In this document: positions 45,026 to 52,480 of the stretch, in pieces
Layout: every line of letters starts with the position of its first letter
Position numbering within the stretch: position 1 is the first letter of the stretch
NCBI GenBank assembly: GCA_024364805.1
Contig: CM044488.1
Location: 34,724,799-34,777,278 of the forward strand
DNA from: Euprymna scolopes
Lineage: Eukaryota; Mollusca; Cephalopoda; Sepiida; Sepiolidae
Length of the DNA stretch: 52,480 nucleotides
Direction: 5' to 3'
Translations under genes and position numbers: made by a program
The notes under the pieces: generated by a model
Database searches by the model: none
What the model saw: only the letters and a program-made list of their open reading frames with translations
What the model was told of the DNA's origin: nothing

Positions 45026-45643
45026 TTGCATTTTTTTTCTTTTCTAAGCATAAAATGGTGAATATAACATCTATCCTGGTGGATTAAATAAATGACCACA
45101 AAAAATGATGCTTGAAAGCTTGGCGAATACAAGATTGTGAACATGACAATAACCAATGGTCCAAAACCTGTAAATAACAATAATACCTCATCTCCAAAAT
45201 TATTAAATACTGAATATATTTGACTAAAACTCTGACAAATTAATGTTTGTTTGATAAAATGAGAGAACTTATTTGAGTGACTCTTCTTGATGATGCATTA
45301 TCTCAAAACCTAGAAAAAGGTAATTCAATACCTGCTTCTCTTGATCTAGAAACTGCAGATGTAAATAGTTTGTTTGTGAATGTGAATAAATATTTTGATT
45401 AGAAAAATGCAGGATTGATTTTTATTTTTTTTATTTTTATTTCTTTTAATTGTTTTGTTGAAAAATGTAACCTTCACAAAACAGAAATATATAGAAATTT
45501 AAAAAATAAAAATGGTAATGAATTTCGGGACTAGAAGCAGCATTAGTGAGAAACACGGAGTAGGGCTTTAGTAACATTGTGATTTTTAATCATTAATTCT
45601 AACTTTATTTTATTCAATTTTTTTTTTTTTTTTTTTTTTTCAG
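45026..45643. other. Sequence upstream of first visible KLHL20 exon
   Basis: AT-rich, noncoding. It ends in a strong polypyrimidine tract (T-run 45618-45640) and CAG at 45641-45643, a splice acceptor. The sequence is therefore the 3' part of a 5' intron, not a promoter. Confidence 0.6.
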
Positions 45644-45684
45644 ATTGTTGACACAAGACTCTTCCACCACAAAAAAGACTGACA
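45644..45684 (+). other. KLHL20 5' UTR segment
   Basis: Forty-one bases between the splice acceptor and the ATG. A T-run of more than 20 bases and CAG make an excellent acceptor, so a noncoding exon should exist further upstream. I could not locate it. Confidence 0.6.
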
Positions 45685-46182
45685 ATGGAACGGCCTCCAT
45701 CACCAGCACGTCTGGCGTACACTTCCGACAAGCACCCCAGACACACGTTGGAGGCTATCAATGTTCTCCGTAAGCTGCGGGAGTTATGTGATGTGGTGCT
45801 TATTGTTGGTCAGCGTAAGATTTTTGCCCACCGTGTGATTTTGTCGGCATGTAGTCCCTATTTCCATGCCATGTTCACTGGGGAACTCGCCGAGAGTCGA
45901 CAAACTGAAGTGACAATCAGAGACATTGATGAAAATGCTATGGAACTTTTGATAGACTTTTGTTACACAGCAAATATAACTGTGGAAGAGAGTAACGTAC
46001 AGACTCTGCTTCCTGCTGCTTGTTTATTACAACTTGCTGAAATCCAGGAGGTGTGTTGCGAGTTTTTGAAACGCCAATTGGATCCTTCGAATTGTCTTGG
46101 AATCCGTGCCTTTGCTGATACTCATGCATGTCGGGACCTCCTGAGAATTGCCGACAAATTTACGCAGCACAATTTTCAAGAG
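45685..46182 (+). CDS. KLHL20: KLHL20/diablo-like protein, coding exon 1 (BTB)
   Basis: This exon encodes residues 1-166 and ends in phase 0 at a GTATGT donor. [16 protein letters not shown] resembles the N-terminus of insect diablo. It is followed by the BTB domain (about residues 25-131; [30 protein letters not shown]) and the start of BACK ([20 protein letters not shown]). By family knowledge the BTB dimerises and docks on Cullin-3, and the Kelch propeller would bind substrates (DAPK1 and PML in mammals). The ATG at 45685 is the only one fitting the frame after the acceptor. Human KLHL20 has a longer N-terminus, so this form is short like the invertebrate ones. No mutation is seen. The symbol is by orthology and rests on near-identity across the whole exon. 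Confidence 0.93.
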
Positions 46183-47686
46183 GTATGTATGATCATTTTG
46201 TTTTCTTGATCTGTTTTCTCATTGTTAACTTGCTCATCATAATGTGACCCAATCAGCCTCTAATCATTTTGTTTAAAAGGCAATTAACTGAAGGTATGAC
46301 TCTCTGCAGTCAAAGCAGATCTTGAATATCTAATTTTACCAGTATTTTCCTCACATTAAAAATTGATTTTGTGTGGAGCTCAAAGTGCAAAATTTAAATG
46401 TGAAATGCATGATAAAAACAAATGCTATATTACCCTCAAATTGAAAGATAGTACATTAGTTCAATGTAATAAAATAGCATAATCTCCAATATTGATTATA
46501 CGCATGATGTGCAATGGATAAAGGCATTGATTAACAGTCAGTTGTAAGTGACGGCCTTCTGATCTCTAAATAAGTGAATAGGTTGAAATGGTATTATTGT
46601 AAGGAAACTCATTTTCCTAGGTGGAGCATGACAGGTTCATAATTAGGATTTACAAACCTTTAATAGATGGAATGTCAGTGTTCTTATATAATAGGCCAAC
46701 TTATTACGCAAATAAAACCAAAACTCATATCTAAAAATGTACAATTAAATTTGTTTAATTATGATATTAACTTTATAGTACTAATTAGTTGTGATGATGG
46801 TACGGAAAGACCAAAGAATAAGCATCCATGACTAGCATGCACCCACTGCAAGGAAATGGTCACACACAGATGCGAATCTGAGGCAAGGGTCGTGATCATG
46901 CAAAATAAGTGTTGTTGGCAATTCAAAATGGCTAAATAAAAGAAATGAGATTTTGACTTTTTGTTTTAACACCACATTGTTTGTGTGTGTTTTGGTGAAG
47001 AGCAGTAAGTGTTACTGTTAATGAGTGATCATCTTTGTCGGTGAACAGAAGAAAGTAAATTTACTATTGCTTGTGATATCAAGAGCAAACGTCTCTGTTG
47101 TTGGTGACAGGAAGAAAATAATTCAACACTCCACGAGTTGGCATTCTGTGTGTTCTTTCAACTCTTCTTTCAATAATTTATGTGCTTGAACTAAGACATT
47201 ATTAAACATATCTTACACTAGCTTTGACAGCTATCACTTCACAATGTTCATTACTTGGAACAAAATTTTAAAATAATTTGATTCCTAAGTTTCTTGTTGC
47301 ATTAATTTATGTTGAGTGAAAGGAGTTATTTAAATATCAAAAAGAAATTAAAATTTTACATTGTGAGAAAGAAAGGTGGAGGAAAGGAAAGTGGGAAGGA
47401 GGAGAAAGAGCGAGCAGTCACCTCCTCCTCTCTTTATGAACTCTTAAGCCTTTAAAAATGGAAATATTTTATACAGTCAATATTATTTTTCAAATGAAAA
47501 AGGAATCTTTTGAAATAGGCATCCAATTTTTTTACTATGAGTATGTCTGTCATATAGAAATGCCATGGAGCAAATCAAGTATAATGCAATGTAGCTTTTT
47601 TTTATCTACTATGAAATAGATTAATACGTTGTTTTTGTTTATTACATGTTTTGTTAATGAATTAAAATTTTTTCTATTTTCACTAG
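46183..47686 (+). other. KLHL20 intron 1
   Basis: A 1504-bp phase 0 intron, GTATGT to CACTAG. It is AT-rich with a purine-rich stretch at about 47367-47420. No embedded gene or recognised transposon. Confidence 0.8.
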
Positions 47687-47845
47687 GTTATGGAAAGTGA
47701 AGAATTTTTATTACTTCCAGTTAATCAACTAGTCGACATCATCTCCAGCGACGAACTTAACGTACGCAGTGAAGAACAGGTGTATAATGCTGTAATGGCG
47801 TGGGTACGTTACAACATTCAGGAGAGGCGACAACACCTTCCAACA
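47687..47845 (+). CDS. KLHL20: KLHL20/diablo-like, coding exon 2 (BACK)
   Basis: Fifty-three codons, residues 167-219, with phase 0 at both ends. The translation [20 protein letters not shown], then [20 protein letters not shown] and ERRQHLPT, is the central BACK domain. It differs from human and fly KLHL20 at only a few positions. The acceptor is TTTTCACTAG and the donor ACA|GTAAGT. The BACK domain links BTB to the propeller and helps set the geometry of the Cullin-3 complex. Confidence 0.93.
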
Positions 47846-49685
47846 GTAAGTAAAATGACCTTTCCATATACTTTTATCTGCTACTTCAATTAACACTTGT
47901 TTTGCTGTTGGACTCTCTTGCCTTCTTCAGATTCCAGGATTTATACATTCTACAAGCATTTATTTATGAAAATCAGACTTTGTTTTTAAGTTATGGTAGG
48001 CAATAATCTGCCTCTTCATAATAAAGACCAATGTGTATTTATTTGTAGATAAATCCATCCAGTCACACAAACGTTGGCGAGTAGAAAAAAAGCTTTTTTG
48101 TGGTTCTTGAACAAAACCATTTCAAATGGTGAAAGTGAGAAAGCAAATAAATTAGATAACTTCCATCATTGGAAATGAATTCAAAAAAAATCCTTTGCTC
48201 TAAATCAAAAGTCAATATTAGTTTTTTTTTGTTTTTTTTTTTCATCTTTAGGTCATCAGGTACGATAATTTATGAAAAATTAAATTATTGGCATAATTCT
48301 ATAATTTTATATAAATATTGGTGCAAACACTGGGGAAACATAATTTTTTTTTTTTTTTATTCACCTGCGACAAGTGAATAGATTAATTGGATTTACGTTT
48401 ATTTAAATTTTTAAAAATTATTTTACCAAAAACGAATTATGTTTGTGATCTAAGCAAGTTACACGTATGCCATTATTGGTTGGAGAGTATTACCATTGTT
48501 GATGAAGGTAACGGTCTATCAGGCATGTAATGCATCAAAATGAAACCTGGCCGATGAGGGTTGAAGACATGCTGCATGAAGAGAAACAAATGTGTAATAC
48601 AAGTCCAGATCTCTGAGGAAGATTAAATCTGAACAGTAGGGCAGAATCGATGAGGTTTTGGATAAGTAGAACAATTCAGATGACAGGTTCAGTTCCCAGG
48701 GAAAGCCAAAGAAAACATGTGAAGAAGTGGTAAAATGAACTTTCGGGATGAAAACCTGTCCAGAGATAACTTAGTTTGGAAGTTCATTTCTTAAAGTAGT
48801 CAAACACGTGAATTTGAAAAATGGATGTTAAACCAAATATGATGACACAACATACTGTTTATGCAAATATTTGGAAATTAGGCCGGAAATGAATTAGGTA
48901 GAAATTTGCATACTGACTGCAAGAACTTGAAGCATAAAATTTTTTACTAAAATAATTTGATTTGATTTAAGTCACTCTAAAAAATTTGTCAAACAAAATG
49001 GTCAACCAATCTTCATTACTACGTCTTTCTCCTACAACCATTTTTATGCTTCAATAATTTGCAGAAAGCTTTAAGTTTAAATTTAAAAAAGACTCGAATT
49101 ATATCTATTGTAATCCATTCTTTTGTTTCTTACTAAATCCTGTCTTTATAAACCTTATTCTTTCTTTTGCACACAATAAACAAAAAAGTGAGATTTGTCA
49201 CAGATTTTGGTCAGAGTCCTTAAAATTCTTAAATGTTTCCGTTTCATAATGAGATAATTTGACGTTAGGTTATTCAGTTTATTTTTTTCTTGACAAGTCA
49301 TGCGTGACATTTGCCGTAATCAAACAACGGACATAAACACAAATCCCCAAACTTCTTTCTTTTACAGCCATTGATTCTGTTAATTCTTTGTTAATTTCTA
49401 ATGTGTAAAAGAATTAAATAAAAAGTGTTGCAATGATGTCATCTCTTTGATGTCTGTTGCCATTTTGGTCTGGCATGGTGCCATCTGCGAGTCTTCAAAC
49501 AGCAGTTGGCAAACACATACTTTCATTATCAGACAGAAATTACAATATGCATCTTTACTTTGCTATCTGTTTCTTACACACATGCATAAATTCTTATGAC
49601 TTGCTATACATGTTATGTTAAAATTTAAGAATTTCATAAACTGTTATTTGTTTTTATTTATAACATTGAATAATTTACAAAATAG

Positions 49686-49721
<36 letters not shown>

Positions 49722-50945
49722 TTCATCTAAATTTTCTATTCTTTTAAAAAGTAAAATTTTATATATTTGCAGTCACAAAAGGTGACGCATCATTCACAAT
49801 AATATCCAAAACAATTTTACATGTATAAAAATTATTTATAATAGGCAATACAATGCGGAGAATAGACGCAAACTGATGGAAATATATCAGCGAATTGAGT
49901 TATGCAGATGCACCTTTTTGTTAATACAATACATGTTTTTCTCATATATACTTTATACAATGTTTTAAAAGTATATAAAAACATTAATAAAAGGTGAATC
50001 TGCATAACACATTCCACTTTTATGTCTTTTGCTTCAGTTTGTGTTGATCCATTACACCTCTGCATTGTATTACCTTCTATAAATTACCTTTATATACACA
50101 TTAAACAATGCTTGAAGCAAACTACATTAACTTCTTACATTTAAATATGTTGTAAAGTCAGCTTAAAGAATATTGTGATGCTATGCATTCAATTTTCGGA
50201 CAGAATACCAAGAATCGACTCCATATTTGACACTCTAAAAATAACCCATTACGAGTAATTCTTACTTGAAGTAAAAGAGCCTCCATTGTGCATAGTTTTT
50301 CATGCCCTATACACGTCATGATAAATTGCACCAACTTTACATCTATACATAAAGTATCTATACATAAAGCATACTTTAATGTAAAAACATTAAAGGATCA
50401 ATTTTAAATACATAAAGAAATGAATTTATTGAAAAAAGTGTAGAACTACTTCAATAAGCAATATAACACTGAAACATCTCCAAAACAAATTATAGAATAA
50501 GAAAATAACGCATACATAATAGGCCCTACTCCTGAAATTAACTCTGCCTGAGAAATAAACCTTAACCAAGAAATGATGTTTGACTAAAATATGATCAGAA
50601 ATAGTGTTTGGCCCTGAAATGATCCTACAATTGTTGATGGGCTGCTAAGCCCAACCCAGATAAGAACCCTACTTATCCATTATAATAAAGCTGAATTAAT
50701 CGACATTTGTTTCCTTAAGGGTTTTTTCTATATATTTTAATTACAGAAAATAAATGCTAAAATATTCCTCAGTTTTGAGATCGAGTTGTGTTTGGGGGGG
50801 TGGGGGCTTTCATTTTGATTGTTCTAATTATCATTTGCAAATAGCTTTCTATCACCTTCACACTCTCTCATTAACAGGTAGAATGTCCTGAATATTTGTG
50901 CATACAAAATCTCTTATTCTTGAAAGTTTTTCTTTTTCTTTACAG
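47846..50945 (+). other. KLHL20 intron 2
   Basis: About 3.1 kb, GTAAGT to TTTACAG, phase 0. It contains T-tracts (48223-48242, 48344-48358), a (TA)n microsatellite at 49691-49718, a short direct repeat CTATACATAAAG near 50343-50368 and a G-run at 50795-50807. No gene was recognised in it. Confidence 0.8.
49691..49718. repeat. (TA)n microsatellite
   Basis: About 14 TA units in KLHL20 intron 2. Confidence 0.95.
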
Positions 50946-51156
50946 GTTTTACAGCATGTCCGTTTGCCACTGATGAGTCCAAAATTCTTAGTCGGAACAG
51001 TTGGCTCTGATCTCCTTATCAAAAGTGACGAATCATGTCGTGACCTTTTGGATGAAGCCAAAAATTATTTACTTTTGCCACAGGAGCGTCCACTCATGCA
51101 AGGACCTCGCACACGTCCGCGCAAACCCATTCGCTGTGGGGAAGTATTATTCGCTG
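50946..51156 (+). CDS. KLHL20: KLHL20/diablo-like, coding exon 3 (end of BACK, linker)
   Basis: Seventy codons plus one base, residues 220-289, ending in phase 1 at GCTG|GTAAAC. It reads [20 protein letters not shown], then [20 protein letters not shown] and [11 protein letters not shown], the most conserved part of the family just before the first Kelch blade. The next exon should begin TGGG..., giving V-G-G. No such exon lies between here and the window edge, so the six Kelch repeats are outside. The gene is partial because the window cuts it, with no sign of decay. Confidence 0.93.
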
Positions 51157-51372
51157 GTAAACCATGTTTTTTTTTTCTCTGAATTTTTCTTGTTAGACAA
51201 ATTTATATGAAGAATCACTGTTATATATTCATTTAATGGAGTCGGGCTATCATTGTTTACCTCTTTCCTTGTAATTTATAATTGATTCTATCTTCATGTT
51301 TTTTTTTTCTCTCGCAGGTAGAGCATGTTTCTACATGTAAGAGATTAAGAGATTAATACCATTTCATCTTAA

Positions 51373-51815
51373 ACATGTATGGAGTACTGTTGTCATATTT
51401 GGATTGCTGAATCTCTGTCCCAATTGAGGATTCTTGATAAAATGCACAAACATATCTGTAATTTGACTGGGCCCCACCCTTCTCTGCAACCTCTCTTATA
51501 GACATGATGTTGTTAGTCTGTCTTTTTTATAATTACTGTTATGGCATGTGTTGTTTAGAATTATCTAATTTATTCCCTGCTTCCTTTGTTCCAGCTCATT
51601 TGACTCAGAATTTGGTGTTCTGATACCTCATTGTAATACAGCTTTCCAAGAACTTCAATTTTATGGAACTCTCTTTCTGCTGACTGTTTTCCTCCTACCT
51701 ATAGCTTGTTTTTTTTCAAGATGATGATTAATAAGCATCTCCTATCTCAGTGATAATCATCTTTTGTTTGTGCTAGCTCCTTATATCAAGTGGCTTCATA
51801 CCTTGTCTGAAGCAG
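51373..51815 (+). mobile_element. LINE RT C-terminal fragment in KLHL20 intron 3
   Basis: The translation TCMEYCCHIWI, LRILDKMHKHICNLTGPH, then PHCNTAFQEL and FYGTLFLLTVFLLP follows the C-terminal RT plan of family A. It diverges enough to be a related family. It lies in the same sense as the gene. The 3' end reads TTCATACCTTGTCTGAAGC and then a (TA)n tract. Stops and frame breaks are frequent, and only about 450 bp remain. Confidence 0.65.
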
Positions 51816-51820
51816 TTTCC

Positions 51821-51851
<31 letters not shown>

Positions 51852-52255
51852 AAAATCAAGACAACAAAATATGAAATAAGAACATACATTCTTAGATTGC
51901 TATAAAGAGAATGTGAGAACTAAAAGTTTAAAACTAAACGTAATAAAGACTGAAATCAAAATAGTGAACTAAAAATATAAAGGAATTCTGATAAATGTTG
52001 GCAAAATCAATTTATGTCCCTTACACTGTTTCGATATACTGAATGATACGGGAATAGTAAAAATTAACAAAAATATCATGTTTACCTTAAGATAAGACTG
52101 AAAAAGATAGATTTAAGTTACATAACCAGTATGAGGTTATGATAAACCTTTTAATTTATAGTTTTTCTTAAACAAGGCCGGTAGCCATTAGTTGCATGCT
52201 CTCGTGTAATGAATGAATGCGTGAATGTAGGATTGACATGAAATTCTTAAAGATA

Positions 52256-52440
52256 AACTAAAATGACCGAATAATGGGCTGAAATGACTTAAATAAAAAG
52301 TAAATGACTTAGAATGACTTTAATGAACTTAAGGATGAATTGGATGACCTTAAGAATAACTTGAATGCTTAAAAAATAACTGGAATCCTTCAAAAACAAC
52401 TTGAATGATCTGGGGAGTGACTTGAATGGCTTTGAGACTG
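52256..52440. repeat. Degenerate short-period repeat
   Basis: GAATGACTTA-like words recur about every 15-22 bases (ACTAAAATGACC, CTGAAATGACTTA, AACTTGAATG, GACTTGAATGG). This looks like an old minisatellite. It may continue past the window. Confidence 0.5.
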
Positions 52441-52480
52441 ACGTAAAGTGGGTGATCATTTTACATTAAATTAATACAGA

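Larger units (their letters stand above)
51157..52480 (+). other. KLHL20 intron 3, partial
   Basis: Begins GTAAAC and continues past the window. It contains a LINE fragment, a (TA)n tract at 51820-51848 and a short-period repeat near the edge. Confidence 0.7.

Noticed and set aside
1-52480. LTR retroelement, Polinton, other virus-like element or CRISPR array
   Set aside because: I looked for protease, integrase and capsid motifs, long direct terminal repeats and regular spaced repeats, and saw none.

Overview
The window is AT-rich animal nuclear DNA with one host gene and about 45 kb of repeat-filled sequence upstream of it. The gene has GT-AG introns, and the flank holds several LINE families, nonautonomous Helitrons, SINE-like units, a mariner and MITE-like elements. 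A lophotrochozoan, perhaps a cephalopod mollusc, is my best guess from the look of the LINE and SINE sequences. That is recollection, not a database result. No viral, LTR or Polinton element was recognised, and no bacterial-type operon, CRISPR array or origin.

Host gene (45,644 to the right edge, + strand): three exons encode the first 289 residues of a KLHL20/diablo-type protein: BTB domain, BACK domain and the linker into the Kelch propeller. The remaining exons, with all Kelch repeats, lie beyond the window. The protein should be the substrate adaptor of a Cullin-3 ubiquitin ligase. The first visible exon starts just after a splice acceptor, so the promoter and at least one noncoding 5' exon lie upstream and were not identified.

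Repeats, left to right: (1) 0.3-2.2 kb, a run of minus-strand Helitron copies. (2) 3.8-7.7 kb, a dispersed repeat, two fragments of the commonest LINE (called family A here) and a 410-bp Helitron. (3) 10.0-11.2 kb, a decayed protein-coding relic with a perfect short-loop hairpin in it, next to a tandem repeat of about 190 bp. (4) 12.4-15.3 kb, a second Helitron cluster with a fold-back element. (5) 16.2-18.4 kb, family A interrupted by the 3' end of an RNase H-bearing LINE (family B). (6) 19.5-23.3 kb, a family A copy with its 5' half inverted, as in twin priming, sitting inside an older relic of a different LINE (family D). (7) 25.6-39.3 kb, SINE pieces, LINE relics, a pogo-like MITE, a second MITE and a head-to-tail Helitron pair. 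(8) 40.5-41.8 kb, a nearly full-length mariner whose third catalytic Asp reads Asn. (9) 43.1-45.0 kb, a 5S rRNA-headed SINE and a Helitron with internal repeats of about 150 bp.

I found no convincing new functional system. The points most worth checking are the tRNA-like A/B-box cassettes carried by the Helitrons, the two nested LINE insertions, the unidentified coding relic near 10.3 kb, and the 5S-headed SINE with a body shared by a second copy. Element boundaries without a stated terminal motif are good to about 10-30 bp.
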